A stretch of DNA of 64,000 nt from an uncultured Lachnospiraceae bacterium (GTDB lineage Bacteria > Bacillota > Clostridia > Lachnospirales > Lachnospiraceae): the NCBI GenBank assembly GCA_902780385.1, contig CACZFF010000001.1, forward strand, positions 1 through 64,000, in the 5' to 3' direction. Below are positions 43,204 to 52,478 of the stretch, piece by piece. The position numbers and the translations under genes were made by a program. Positions within the stretch are counted from its first letter, which is position 1. Every line of letters begins with the position of its first letter. The notes under the pieces are model-generated. The model searched no databases, had not been told where the DNA came from, and saw only the letters and a list, made by a program, of their open reading frames with translations.

Positions 43204-44199
43204 ATGAAAGGGAGCATGGTGACTGAAATGACAACAATGGAATGGATTATGGTCACAGAAGTGATCGTGTTGGCAGTGCTGGCAGTTTTGCTCGTATGCC
43301 TGGTTGCGCGAAGCAGAAGAAATGACGCAGGCGGCAGAAATAATCAGCAGGCAATGGGAAGAAACCAGGGCAGGGTACCCGGCTCCTTTGCAGCAGGACA
43401 GCAGACTTATGTAAACGGAAACGGATACAGGAGTGCTTTCCCGGCAAATCCCGAACAGAATACGGCGTATGGGATGACATATTACGGCCAGCCCATGTAT
43501 CCGCAGAATTCCTTTGACAGCACTGTATACGGACCGGGAACACTTCCTGTGCGGCCGGGTTCCAATATGCCTGCAAATTTCGGGGCATATGGAAACCAGG
43601 GATATTATGGAAATAACATGAATGCAGCCGGCCAGGCTTACAACATGCCCCAGGGGACAATGAATCCGGGATATGGTGCCGGATATATATCTTCCCCTGT
43701 GATTGGAGAAGAGCGGACAGTCCTTGTCAATTATCCCGGAAGGGATTCCTCGTCCGGACATAAAAACAGAAACAGGACGGAACGAAAAGCACAGAAGTCA
43801 CAGCATGCAGGCTCTCAAATAAATCTTGAAAAACCGGAGGTTTTCCAGAATACGGCCAATAATGAGTATCCGCACTCCCGCTGGCGGGTGGATTTCATGG
43901 AAATGTCCTCCGGCAGGCAGGTGTCACGTGATTTCAGGGATGAACTGATCGTCGGCCGCCAGATGCCGGCACCCATGGAGTCCGGCCGGCTCTACTTAAG
44001 TATGGACGCGACCGTGAGCAGAGCGCAGTTCTGCCTGTATGCGACTGAGGATGGCATTATGATTGAAAATCTGTCCAATGTAAATGTCACTCGCAAAAAC
44101 GGGTATCCGCTGTGGCAGCCGGTCCTGCTGGAAGAGGGTGACATCCTTGAGATGGGCAGGATGCGCTATATGGTGAAGGGGATCCATCCGGCAGCATGA
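43204..44199 (+). CDS. Membrane protein with C-terminal FHA-like domain
   Basis: In 331 residues: a membrane span (about 14-35), a Gly/Asn/Gln/Tyr-rich low-complexity linker, the motif ERTVLVNYPG (about residue 175), and a C-terminal FHA-like domain (about 220-330) with VGRQ and SRAQF. NVNVTRKNG stands where N-G-T is usual. ATG 43204, 43216 and 43228 are all possible starts; none has an ideal ribosome site. The linker resembles that of other FHA proteins here. It probably anchors a phosphothreonine reader at the inner face of the membrane near EssC. Confidence 0.72.
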   Translation: MKGSMVTEMTTMEWIMVTEVIVLAVLAVLLVCLVARSRRNDAGGRNNQQAMGRNQGRVPGSFAAGQQTYVNGNGYRSAFPANPEQNTAYGMTYYGQPMYPQNSFDSTVYGPGTLPVRPGSNMPANFGAYGNQGYYGNNMNAAGQAYNMPQGTMNPGYGAGYISSPVIGEERTVLVNYPGRDSSSGHKNRNRTERKAQKSQHAGSQINLEKPEVFQNTANNEYPHSRWRVDFMEMSSGRQVSRDFRDELIVGRQMPAPMESGRLYLSMDATVSRAQFCLYATEDGIMIENLSNVNVTRKNGYPLWQPVLLEEGDILEMGRMRYMVKGIHPAA

Positions 44200-44295
44200 T
44201 CCCTTCACGGCTTTCGCCTATGTGAGAATGCTGCAGGATGCCGCCCGGCAAAGGCGCTCCTCTATGAGAGATAAGTATAAACGCTCCGCGAGGAT

Positions 44296-44386
44296 GCGCG
44301 CGGGTGCGGTTCGGAAGATGTTGATTGTCTTTGCATGGCAAAGACAAATCAACCCGCACCCGGCGCGCAGGACTCGCAGGCGAGTC
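44296..44386. repeat. Long GC-rich hairpin plus a short hairpin
   Basis: GCGCGCGGGTGCGG (44296-44309) and its complement ending at 44368 close a long stem with inner arms TTGATTGTCTTTGC and GCAAAGACAAATCAA. GACTCG/CGAGTC (44371-44386) follows. It lies between two FHA genes. The sequence is not clearly related to the hairpin cassettes. Confidence 0.65.
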
Positions 44387-44408
44387 TTGAAAAAGGAACC
44401 ATTCAATT

Positions 44409-44954
44409 ATGAACAACCCGTCGATGCTGATCGTGATCATCGCCGTGCTGACCTCTGCGGCAGTTTCGATCATACTGGTCGTGCAGAACAACCGCCGCAA
44501 AAGCGCTATACGCGAATTGAATAATGCCGCGCGCAAGCTTGTCAAGGAGCAGAATCTCAGCACCAGCCTGCGCAATGAAGATGCACCGGGTTCTGAAAAT
44601 AAAACTCCTCCCCGGGGACGTGTCAGGATGGTGGTCGGACTCGAGTGGAAGGACCGGGAAAAGGAATCTTATGTGTTTGATCCCATGGAGGGGATCCGCA
44701 TCGGGCGCGGACCGCAGAACAACAATGTGATCATTCCGGACGACGAGGTTTCTCTTCATCACTGTGTGCTGTATCAGGCTTCGTCGGATCTTGTCCTGGA
44801 GGATCTTCATTCTACCAACGGAACAGTTCTCATGCACGGACTGAATAAGAGAAGAATCCGGGGGCGAGTGCGCATTTTCGACGGGGACAGGATCTGTGTC
44901 GGATCCACAGAGATGACAGTGCATGTGTTCTGGATCGATTCGGCATATATCTGA
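44409..44954 (+). CDS. Membrane protein with C-terminal FHA domain
   Basis: In 181 residues there is one membrane span (about 6-26), a short basic linker, and a canonical FHA domain (about 75-170) with RIGRGPQNN, SLHHCVL and HSTNGTVL. The binding residues (Arg, Ser, Asn) are all present, so it should bind phosphothreonine. The FHA faces the cytoplasm. ATG 44409 follows aaaagga. It precedes EssC by 132 bases and is probably in the same operon. Confidence 0.83.
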   Translation: MNNPSMLIVIIAVLTSAAVSIILVVQNNRRKSAIRELNNAARKLVKEQNLSTSLRNEDAPGSENKTPPRGRVRMVVGLEWKDREKESYVFDPMEGIRIGRGPQNNNVIIPDDEVSLHHCVLYQASSDLVLEDLHSTNGTVLMHGLNKRRIRGRVRIFDGDRICVGSTEMTVHVFWIDSAYI

Positions 44955-45086
44955 TGGAAACGACTGATGACAGCAGGCTGAACAGCAGCCTGGTCTTGCC
45001 GATGAGACAGGGCCCGAGCAAGGGCCTGGTCTGCATACGATGAGCGGCATTTGTTTTAAGGGGTAGTACAGAAACGGAGAAACTGC

Positions 45087-48000
45087 ATGATTCTGCTGAT
45101 TTATAACGAAATGGTCTGCAGGGAGGAACTGCTTCCCAACGTTTATGACACGGATTACCGGGTCCGCCTGCATAAGAGTATCTACAGCCTGCATGATGAC
45201 ATCACGCTGCAGCTGGAGCGGACGGCCGTCGGTTGGACGCTGCGGAGTGCCTGGGATTACCAGGTGTTTTCAGACCGGGGACCTGTCAAGGAGCTGCTTC
45301 TTGAGAAGGAGCAGATTCTGCAGATCCGCACCCGCTTCCAGGAAAACCTAATCGTCATGACTGCGGATGTGCCCATCGCTTTTCATGTGATGGAGAAATA
45401 TGACGTCTCCAGAGTCGGGGATATCAGTATCGGCGTCGGGCAGGAAAACACGATCTGCTACTCTTTTATGGGACTGATCAGCGGCGTGCATGCATACCTG
45501 CGGCACAGCCGGGACGGATGGACCATTGTCGATAACAGCAAGAACGGCGTTTTCATCGGAAATCAGCGTATGCGCGGCAGCAGAAAGCTCAAGTTCGGGG
45601 ACAGGATCGATATTTTCGGCCTGCACCTGATCTTTATGGATCCGATTTTGCTGGTTGGAAGCAATTGCGGCTCACTGTATGTGGATGAAGGACGTCTGGA
45701 ATCCATGTCGATCAGTGTGCCCTCCGCTGTAAAAGAGGACATACAGGATATTTCCGGGAAACAGGAGACTGAAAGCTGGTTCAATCGTTCTCCCAGAAAC
45801 CTTCCGTCCCTGTACACCGACCCCATCGAGATCGAGGCGCCGCCTTCACCGCGGCAGCAGAAGCAGCGGCCGGCCTACATGGTGATCGGCCCCGCATTTA
45901 CCATGGCGATCCCCATGTCGCTGGGATGCCTCATGTCGGTCATTGCCTCCCAGTTTTCCGGCAGAAATGCCGGTGTGTTCATGTACACAGGACTCATTAC
46001 GGCTGTCGGCGCAGCTGTCATCGGCGCGGTCTGGGCCATCCTGAACATGAACTATACCAAGAAGGAACAGGCGGAGGATGAAGAACAGCGTTTCAACGCC
46101 TACAGCAATTATCTTGTTGAGATCGCGGACAGGGTGCAGGCCCAGTATCGCCACAACACATCTGCCATGAACGCGATCTACCCGTCGGCGCGGGAATGCG
46201 TTCAGTATGGGCGCAGGGAGCCCCGCCTGTGGAACAGAAACTTCACACATGCGGATTTCCTGTATACCCGTCTGGGACTCGGCGACAGTCCCTTCCAGGT
46301 GGAAATCAATGTTCCCAAGGAAAAATTCTCACTCATCAATGATACTTTGCAGAAAAAACCCCAGGTGATCCGGGATGAATTCCATATGCTCCATCAGGTG
46401 CCGGTCGGCGTAGACCTGATGCAGCATGGTCTGGTCGGAATCGTGGGCGGCGCGGGAAAACGCGGCGCTCTTCAAATGATGCATACCATCGTTGCGGAGA
46501 TCGCGGCGGCACACTGCTATACAGATGTGAAATTTGTCTTTATCTATGACGAAGAAGACTATGCTTCACTGGAGGACTGGGAATGCATGCGCTGGCTCCC
46601 CCATGTGTGGTCCGAGGATAAGAGCACGCGTTATATGGCCGCAAACGAGATCGAAGTGCGCGATATCTTCTTTGAATTGTCCAATATCCTGCGCACCCGT
46701 GTGGAGAACAGTGCAGCTCCCGGAGGGGCGCGCAAGGGCGCCATTGCCAAACCGCATTATGTGATCTTCGTGTCGGATCCGTCCATCCTTGAAGGAGAGA
46801 TCCTGACCAAATATATCTACGATGCACAGCCCCTGTACGGGCTTACAACATTCCTGATGGTAGAGACGGTCGAACAGCTTCCCAATGCCTGTGAGACAGT
46901 CATTGAGAACGATCAGTTCTTCCAGGGCATTTACAACCTCATGGACATGCAGGAGGAGAAGCGCAATTCCTTCGTGCCGGATGTGGTCAGCCGCGAGGAA
47001 ATGGAGAATTTCGGAAAACGGCTGGCGAATATCCGTGTGCGTGAGATCGAATCCAACAGTGAGATCCCGACCGGCATCAGCTTCTTTGAGATGTACCATG
47101 TAAATACGCTCCAGGAATTCAACGTGCTGGAGCGCTGGCGCAAAAACAGAAACTATAACAGCATGAAGGCTCTTGTCGGCGTCAAGGCCGGCGGAACGGA
47201 CTGCTATCTGGATATCCATGAGAAATTCCACGGACCTCACGGCCTGGTGGCGGGCACCACTGGATCCGGTAAATCCGAGACTCTTCAGACTTATATCCTC
47301 TCACTGGCGGTCAACTTCAGCCCCGAGGATGTCAGCTTTTTCATTATCGACTTCAAAGGCGGCGGTATGGCCAACCTCTTCTCAGGCCTGCCTCATCTGG
47401 CTGGACAGATCTCCAACCTGTCCGGCAACCAGGTGCGCCGCGCCATGATCAGTATCAAGAGTGAAAATATGCGCCGGCAGCGCATCTTCGCCCAGAACGG
47501 TGTCAATAATATCAATCTCTATACCCGTCTGTATAAGAGCCACGAGGCGAGTGTACCGGTGCCGCATCTGTTTATCATCATCGACGAGTTCGCAGAACTC
47601 AAGCGTGAGGAACCTGAGTTCATGCAGGAGCTCATCAGCGTCGCCCAGGTCGGACGTTCCCTTGGTGTGCACCTGATCCTGGCGACACAGAAGCCCAGCG
47701 GTACTGTGGATGACAACATCTGGTCGAACTCCAAGTTCCGTCTGTGCCTGCGTGTGCAGGACAGGCAGGACAGTATGGACATGCTTCATAAGCCGGATGC
47801 GGCCTTCCTGACACAGGCCGGACGGTGCTTTTTGCAGGTCGGCAACGACGAAATCTTTGAGCTCTTCCAGTCCGGATTCAGCGGTGCCGTTTATACGGAG
47901 GGAGAGGGCAAATCCAGCGCAGCAGCTTCCATGATCGGCCGCACGGGCAAAGCGGATCTTGTGGGTGCCAGGAAAAAACGCTCCGATACAGCGAATGAAT

Positions 48001-49961
48001 CTGAAAAGGGTCAGTCTGCTGCAGCAGGGGCTCCTGCAAAGAAATCTGCTGTCAAGGAGACGACACAGCTGGATGCAGTGATCGCTTATCTGGATGACCT
48101 CGTGAAAAGAGCCGGATACAAGAAGAGCGATCAGCTCTGGCTCCCTGTGCTTCCCGAAGCACTTTATCTGCGCAGCCTTATTGAGATGGAGGAGGAAGCC
48201 GTTCCCGGATCTGCGGATCTGTATTTCGACGGGGAGACCTGGGCAGCATCCGCCGGTGAGATCCTTCCCGGGGAGAAGACCGGAACATCATCAGATACCG
48301 GTGCATTGCGGGTCCGCCGTCATCCCGGTAAATGGCATCTGGAGACGATCATCGGTCTCTACGACGATCCGGAGCAGCAGGCGCAGCGGCCCCTTCACAT
48401 TGATTTCACTGATGGAGGCCATCTGGCTGTCTGCGGACAGGTCGTCAGCGGTAAGAGTACCTTCCTGCAGTCGCTGATCTACGGCCTCATCAATCGATAT
48501 ACTCCGCAGGCGCTGCAGGTCTACCTGCTCGACTTTTCCAGCAACATGCTGGGCTGCTTTGCAGATGCGCCCCATGTCGGAGGCATTGTGACCGATGTCC
48601 AGGAGGACCGGCAGGAGAAGTTCTTCCATATGCTGTCCACCTTGATGGACGAGCGGCGTTCAGCGCTGCAGGGCGGTAACTTTGCCCAGTATGTACAGGC
48701 CTACGGCATGAAGCTGCCGGCTGTACTGGTCGTGATCGATAACTATGCGGGCTTCCGCACAAAGACAAACGATAAATATGATGATGTCCTCCTGCGCCTG
48801 TCAAGAGAGGGTGTGGGATATGGTATCTTCCTGGTGGTCTCAGCGGCAGGTTTCGGAATCAACGACATCCCTTCGAGGATCGGCGACAACCTGCGCACGA
48901 TCATTTCTCTGGAACAGCCGGATAAATTCAAGTACATGGAGATCATCCGCCGCACGCATCTGCAGATCATCCCGGAGACAAACGTCAAGGGCAGGGGTCT
49001 TGCCCTGGTGGATGACAGGCCTCTGGAATTCCAGACAGTTCTGTGCATGGAGGCGGAGGACGACTTCTCCCGCGGCCAGAAGATCGCCGCGGAGTGTCAG
49101 CAGATGAGGGATGCCTGGAAGGGCGAGCCCGCCAGACGCATTCCGGAGATTCCCGAGAATCCTACTCTGGGCATTCTGGAGACGGATTACCGCTATCGGC
49201 ATGCCCTTGGGGAGCGGACCCTGCTTCCCTTCGGCTATTTTGCCCAGGATGCCTCGATCGCGTCCGTGGACCTGCTGCATAACTATTGCTTCATGATCAC
49301 GGGCAGGGCCAGAAGCGGCAAGACGAACCTGCTCCGCCTGCTCCTGCATGCCGCCGCGAAGACAGAGGCGGACCGCGTCATTATCGAGAAAAAGACCTCC
49401 GAATTTACCGATTTCGAAAAACAGGCAGCTGTCTACGATGCGCGCTATGTCTCTGACGGCAAGGAGATTTACACCTACTTCAGCGAGTTGCTGCCGGAAT
49501 TCGCACGCCGCAACAAGATCAAGCGCTCGCTGATCGAATCCGGCATGGATGAGACGGATGTCGCGGTAAAGATGATGGAAGAGAAGCCTATCTTCATTTT
49601 CATCGCGGATATGAATGACTTCATGACCATGGTCTACAAAAGAGAGGCCGGAGCCGGAGATGTCTCCGGTTTCCTGGAGAACATCACGGAAAAAGGTTCC
49701 ATGCACAACATCTTCTTCTTCGCATGCCTGCGTATCGAGGATGATATGGGCCTTCGGGGATATCGTGCCTATAACCATTACTGCTCCTACAAGAAGGGAG
49801 TGCATCTGGGAGGCAATCTCCAGGGCCAGAAGATCTTCAACTTCCAGAACATTCCTTTCAATCAGTCGTCTAAGACGCTGAAGAAGGGATTCGGGCATAT
49901 GTCCTCCGATGAAGAGGAAGGCATCGGCATCGATGTTGTGATCCCTCTTGCCAAGATGTAA
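45087..49961 (+). CDS. essC: EssC-type type VII secretion ATPase with N-terminal FHA-like part
   Basis: EssC is the FtsK/SpoIIIE-like motor of type VIIb secretion. In 1624 residues: FHA-like N-terminal part (about 1-200; SIGVGQEN, SGVHAYL, SKNGVFIGN), two membrane spans (about 265-320), then three ATPase domains. Walker A motifs are GTTGSGKSE (723-731), GQVVSGKST (1117-1125) and GRARSGKTN (1406-1414), with DEFAELKRE as a strong Walker B in the first. The length is near that of known EssC. ATG 45087 follows ggag. Substrates are expected to be the WXG100 proteins and partners encoded here. A terminator follows at 49983. Confidence 0.95.
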   Translation: MILLIYNEMVCREELLPNVYDTDYRVRLHKSIYSLHDDITLQLERTAVGWTLRSAWDYQVFSDRGPVKELLLEKEQILQIRTRFQENLIVMTADVPIAFHVMEKYDVSRVGDISIGVGQENTICYSFMGLISGVHAYLRHSRDGWTIVDNSKNGVFIGNQRMRGSRKLKFGDRIDIFGLHLIFMDPILLVGSNCGSLYVDEGRLESMSISVPSAVKEDIQDISGKQETESWFNRSPRNLPSLYTDPIEIEAPPSPRQQKQRPAYMVIGPAFTMAIPMSLGCLMSVIASQFSGRNAGVFMYTGLITAVGAAVIGAVWAILNMNYTKKEQAEDEEQRFNAYSNYLVEIADRVQAQYRHNTSAMNAIYPSARECVQYGRREPRLWNRNFTHADFLYTRLGLGDSPFQVEINVPKEKFSLINDTLQKKPQVIRDEFHMLHQVPVGVDLMQHGLVGIVGGAGKRGALQMMHTIVAEIAAAHCYTDVKFVFIYDEEDYASLEDWECMRWLPHVWSEDKSTRYMAANEIEVRDIFFELSNILRTRVENSAAPGGARKGAIAKPHYVIFVSDPSILEGEILTKYIYDAQPLYGLTTFLMVETVEQLPNACETVIENDQFFQGIYNLMDMQEEKRNSFVPDVVSREEMENFGKRLANIRVREIESNSEIPTGISFFEMYHVNTLQEFNVLERWRKNRNYNSMKALVGVKAGGTDCYLDIHEKFHGPHGLVAGTTGSGKSETLQTYILSLAVNFSPEDVSFFIIDFKGGGMANLFSGLPHLAGQISNLSGNQVRRAMISIKSENMRRQRIFAQNGVNNINLYTRLYKSHEASVPVPHLFIIIDEFAELKREEPEFMQELISVAQVGRSLGVHLILATQKPSGTVDDNIWSNSKFRLCLRVQDRQDSMDMLHKPDAAFLTQAGRCFLQVGNDEIFELFQSGFSGAVYTEGEGKSSAAASMIGRTGKADLVGARKKRSDTANESEKGQSAAAGAPAKKSAVKETTQLDAVIAYLDDLVKRAGYKKSDQLWLPVLPEALYLRSLIEMEEEAVPGSADLYFDGETWAASAGEILPGEKTGTSSDTGALRVRRHPGKWHLETIIGLYDDPEQQAQRPLHIDFTDGGHLAVCGQVVSGKSTFLQSLIYGLINRYTPQALQVYLLDFSSNMLGCFADAPHVGGIVTDVQEDRQEKFFHMLSTLMDERRSALQGGNFAQYVQAYGMKLPAVLVVIDNYAGFRTKTNDKYDDVLLRLSREGVGYGIFLVVSAAGFGINDIPSRIGDNLRTIISLEQPDKFKYMEIIRRTHLQIIPETNVKGRGLALVDDRPLEFQTVLCMEAEDDFSRGQKIAAECQQMRDAWKGEPARRIPEIPENPTLGILETDYRYRHALGERTLLPFGYFAQDASIASVDLLHNYCFMITGRARSGKTNLLRLLLHAAAKTEADRVIIEKKTSEFTDFEKQAAVYDARYVSDGKEIYTYFSELLPEFARRNKIKRSLIESGMDETDVAVKMMEEKPIFIFIADMNDFMTMVYKREAGAGDVSGFLENITEKGSMHNIFFFACLRIEDDMGLRGYRAYNHYCSYKKGVHLGGNLQGQKIFNFQNIPFNQSSKTLKKGFGHMSSDEEEGIGIDVVIPLAKM

Positions 49962-49982
49962 TCCTGTTTGGGGCATAGACAG

Positions 49983-50012
49983 AATCAATTGTTACAGTAA
50001 CAATTGATTTTT
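49983..50012. terminator. Intrinsic terminator after essC
   Basis: TCAATTGTTAC and GTAACAATTGA form a near-perfect stem followed by TTTTT, 22 bases after the essC stop. Confidence 0.85.
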
Positions 50013-50095
50013 GATGCTGAAAGCGGCTGCCTGTGGCAGCACAGCAGGGTGATATGCCGTAACGTTCAGACTGAACAAAGAAAAGGAATAGAAAC

Positions 50096-50827
50096 ATGAT
50101 TGCGATGCTTATCGCAGACAGCCGGACGAAAGAACGCAGAGCGATCTCTTTTGAGGCGCATGAACAGGCTGCGCGGCAGACAGAAGAATACTGGGAGTGG
50201 ATGGAGTGCTCCGATGACAGTGAATTGAAAAAGCTTGTCGCGGAGGATCCCCGTCTGCACCTCGCCTGTGTGGACATCACCATGAAGGATGCCGTGGAAA
50301 TGGCGAAGGAGATCCGGGCGCGTTCCGCAGAGGTCTACATGATCCTGGTCGCGGATATGACGGTCTCTCCGGCGGTCTATATGCGGCCTACGATCGGTGC
50401 GGAATCACTTCTTTTGCGGCCTCTGGACGGCAGCCAGATCCGGGATGTGCTCAGCGAGGCGATCGGAACCTTTGTGAAGCGTTTCCTTGATACCGGTGAC
50501 CGCAGAGTTTTCGTTCTGGAGAACCGCGGTGCCCGGGAGCTGATCGAGTATGACCGCATCTGCTATTTTGAATCCAGGGAAAAAAAGCTGTTCTGCAATA
50601 CAGGCGGGGAGGAATACCCCTTTTACGGAACGCTCGACCAGCTGGAAGAACAGCTCGGTGAAGCCTTTATCCGCTGCCACAGGAGTTTTCTGGTCAATAA
50701 AGATAAGATAGAGCGTGTCTTTCTCTCACAGAACTGTCTGGAACTGGAAGGAGACATTGAACTTCCCCTTTCCCGAAGCTGTAAACCGGCTGTCAAGGAA
50801 TTCATCAAAAAGAATCCCGGGAAATAA
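50096..50827 (+). CDS. LytTR-family DNA-binding regulator with receiver-like N-terminus
   Basis: Residues 1-125 have the alternating pattern of a CheY-like receiver (MIAMLIAD, LACVDITM, MILVADM), but the usual acidic pair and phospho-acceptor context are poor. Residues 140-240 are a LytTR domain (YFESREKKLFC, YGTLDQLEEQL, FIRCHRSFLVN, LPLSRS). LytTR proteins bind direct repeats and control envelope or secretion genes. No histidine kinase is adjacent, so input could come from the Ser/Thr kinases. aaaaggaa precedes ATG 50096. It lies just after essC and its terminator, so it may regulate this locus. Confidence 0.87.
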   Translation: MIAMLIADSRTKERRAISFEAHEQAARQTEEYWEWMECSDDSELKKLVAEDPRLHLACVDITMKDAVEMAKEIRARSAEVYMILVADMTVSPAVYMRPTIGAESLLLRPLDGSQIRDVLSEAIGTFVKRFLDTGDRRVFVLENRGARELIEYDRICYFESREKKLFCNTGGEEYPFYGTLDQLEEQLGEAFIRCHRSFLVNKDKIERVFLSQNCLELEGDIELPLSRSCKPAVKEFIKKNPGK

Positions 50828-50835
50828 GAGATAAA

Positions 50836-51004
50836 GTTACAATACAGACCCACCTGAAACTCGAGGAGTTTTTCGCGGTTTTTTCGCGAAAAAACCGAGT
50901 TGAACGGCGCGCGGCGCGCGTGAAGCGCATTGACAATGCGAAGCTTTGTTAGCGCCGCGCGCATCGTTACATGTTCACGCCCTCGAGAGAGCGTGAACTG
51001 TAAC
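50836..51004. repeat. Hairpin-cassette element, copy 3 with changed stem sequences
   Basis: The element keeps the plan of copies 1 and 2: inverted ends GTTAC...GTAAC; hairpin TTTTTCGCG with CGCGAAAAA; linker CCGAGTTGAACGGCG (CCGAGTAAAACGGCG in copy 2); a GC-rich hairpin GGCGCGCGGCGCGCG with complement GCGCCGCGCGC; and hairpin GTTACATGTTCACGC with GCGTGAACTGTAAC. Most stem bases differ from the other copies yet still pair. It lies between the regulator and the 51043 gene. Confidence 0.78.
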
Positions 51005-51042
51005 GAGATGAAGATACGCACAGATCAGGACAGGAGCCTATC

Positions 51043-51552
51043 ATGCTGCAAGAGACAGACTATTTACAGAAACAGGAGCCCGAGGAAGGAAAGACCATCC
51101 TTCTGTCTTATGATGAAGTCAGAATCCTGCTCTACAGTCTGGGGTTTACCAGCTGTGAAGGGATTCATATGCCCGAGAAGCAGTTTTCTCCGGAGGAGAT
51201 CCTGCAGGCCATGCACGCCATGTACAGACGCGGGCTGTTGAGTCCGGTAGATACAGAGGAAGGATCACATTTTGCTATTCGCGGCGATCTGCAGCAGATG
51301 CTGAACGCCATGGGAAATCCGGGAGGAACACTGATCTACCGCCAGGGCGAGACTCTGCCCGGCTTTTCGCCGGAACTGAATAACGGGCGTGAGTTTTTCT
51401 GCTATATTGTGCCGGACTATGTCCTGGTCACGGAAAGAGACTGGACCAGGCGGGATATCCTGCGCCTGCGCGCCATGTCTCCGACGGGCTTTTCGGAATG
51501 GAAAGATGCGCGGGAGCGCGAGGCGGAGGAAGAGCGCTTTGGTTCTGTATAA
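51043..51552 (+). CDS. Unknown cytoplasmic protein of the type VII locus
   Basis: The 169 residues have no signal peptide or membrane span. The first half is helical with a winged-helix-like pattern (YDEVRILLYSLGF, SPEEILQAMHAMYRRGLLSP), the second half is mixed alpha/beta and ends in a charged helix. I do not recognise the family. Its place between a regulator and the YukD-like gene, 15 bases before the latter, suggests a chaperone or adaptor of secretion. A role like mycobacterial EspG is only a guess; no sequence similarity is claimed. ATG 51043 follows caggag. Confidence 0.6.
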   Translation: MLQETDYLQKQEPEEGKTILLSYDEVRILLYSLGFTSCEGIHMPEKQFSPEEILQAMHAMYRRGLLSPVDTEEGSHFAIRGDLQQMLNAMGNPGGTLIYRQGETLPGFSPELNNGREFFCYIVPDYVLVTERDWTRRDILRLRAMSPTGFSEWKDAREREAEEERFGSV

Positions 51553-51567
51553 AAGGGGAGCTGAATC

Positions 51568-51816
51568 ATGATCATTATCAAAGTGGAAGTCCCGATTATG
51601 GGGCAGGAATATGATTTTCAAATTGATGAGACAGTGCCGATCTATGAGGTACAGGAAGAGATCACGGAAATGATCTGCCGCCGCCAGCAGTGCCGGCTGG
51701 ACGGGATGGAACATCGTCTGATTCTGTGGGACAGAAAGCGGAATCTGATGCTCCGCCGGGAGGGCTCTGCCAGGGACAACGGCCTGGAGACCGGAAGCGA
51801 GTTGCTGCTGGCCTAG
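51568..51816 (+). CDS. YukD/EsaB-like ubiquitin-fold protein
   Basis: YukD/EsaB are small ubiquitin-like cytoplasmic proteins needed for type VIIb secretion. The 82 residues show the expected strand pattern: IIIKVEVP, EYDFQID, a helix VQEEITEMICRR, RLILWDRKRN and a final ETGSELLLA with L-L at the end. Length and location, in a type VII locus between small helical proteins, support the call. ATG 51568 follows ggggag. Confidence 0.85.
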   Translation: MIIIKVEVPIMGQEYDFQIDETVPIYEVQEEITEMICRRQQCRLDGMEHRLILWDRKRNLMLRREGSARDNGLETGSELLLA

Positions 51817-51894
51817 TGTATCTACTTAAATATCTTCTTAAATGACAGAAGAAGAGACAGCTTTAATGCGGCTTAAATGCAGAGGAGGAAAGAG

Positions 51895-52185
51895 ATGCAC
51901 TATGATGTGCATGCTATGAAAGCAGCAGGCAGGGAAGCGGAAACTCTGCTTTACGAAATCACAAGGAACCTGGATCTGCTGGAGGCAGAAGTGACAGGGG
52001 CAGGAAGGGAAGCCGGGGCAGACCGGACCAGCAGGTCCCTTTCAGAAGAGAAGCGCTTTATGGATGGTCTGCAGTGTCTCCGCTCTGTGTGCAGCGGTTA
52101 CGAAAGGCTGCAGAGGTATATGAACGCCGCCGCAAATGTCTACGCCATGGCTCAGGAGACCGCGGCGGAGCAGATCGATTTCTGA
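51895..52185 (+). CDS. Small helical WXG100-like protein lacking the W-x-G motif
   Basis: ATG 51895 follows agaggaggaaag; an earlier in-frame ATG at 51877 has no such site. The 96 residues are mostly helical with a Gly-rich turn in the middle (TGAGREAGADRTS), like a helix-turn-helix ESX fold, but there is no W-x-G. It ends in a coiled-coil-like helix (YERLQRYMNAAANVYAMAQE). It belongs to a tight run of four similar small genes. A WXG100-like partner is inferred. Confidence 0.55.
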   Translation: MHYDVHAMKAAGREAETLLYEITRNLDLLEAEVTGAGREAGADRTSRSLSEEKRFMDGLQCLRSVCSGYERLQRYMNAAANVYAMAQETAAEQIDF

Positions 52186-52208
52186 TTCATCAGGGGAATG
52201 GACGAAAG

Positions 52209-52451
52209 ATGAAAGATGATATCTTTTCAATGGAAGAGGGCAGCCGCCAGGCAAAAGACAACTGCCGGCAGCCGGATGAGCTTCTGTTATCTGTAGAGAG
52301 AGGCTTTTCCCGTCTGCATCTGGTGCTGTCCAAAGGCCTGTCCGCCTGCTGGGAGGGAGAAGCATGTGATGCCCACCGCCGGCAGGAGGAGGAATTGTTC
52401 CGGGATGCGCAGGAAGCGATCGGGACGGTACGGGATCTGCTGCAGCAGTAA
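52209..52451 (+). CDS. WXG100-like small protein (W-E-G)
   Basis: From ATG 52209 the 80-residue product has two helices joined by C-W-E-G-E-A, the W-x-G turn of the ESX family, followed by the usual helix with acidic and Gln residues (HRRQEEELFRDAQEAI). A longer open frame from 52074 overlaps the previous gene and is not used. It lies 23 bases after its neighbour. Confidence 0.65.
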   Translation: MKDDIFSMEEGSRQAKDNCRQPDELLLSVERGFSRLHLVLSKGLSACWEGEACDAHRRQEEELFRDAQEAIGTVRDLLQQ

Positions 52452-52478
52452 AAGCCGCAGTTTATAGTGAGGTTAAAA

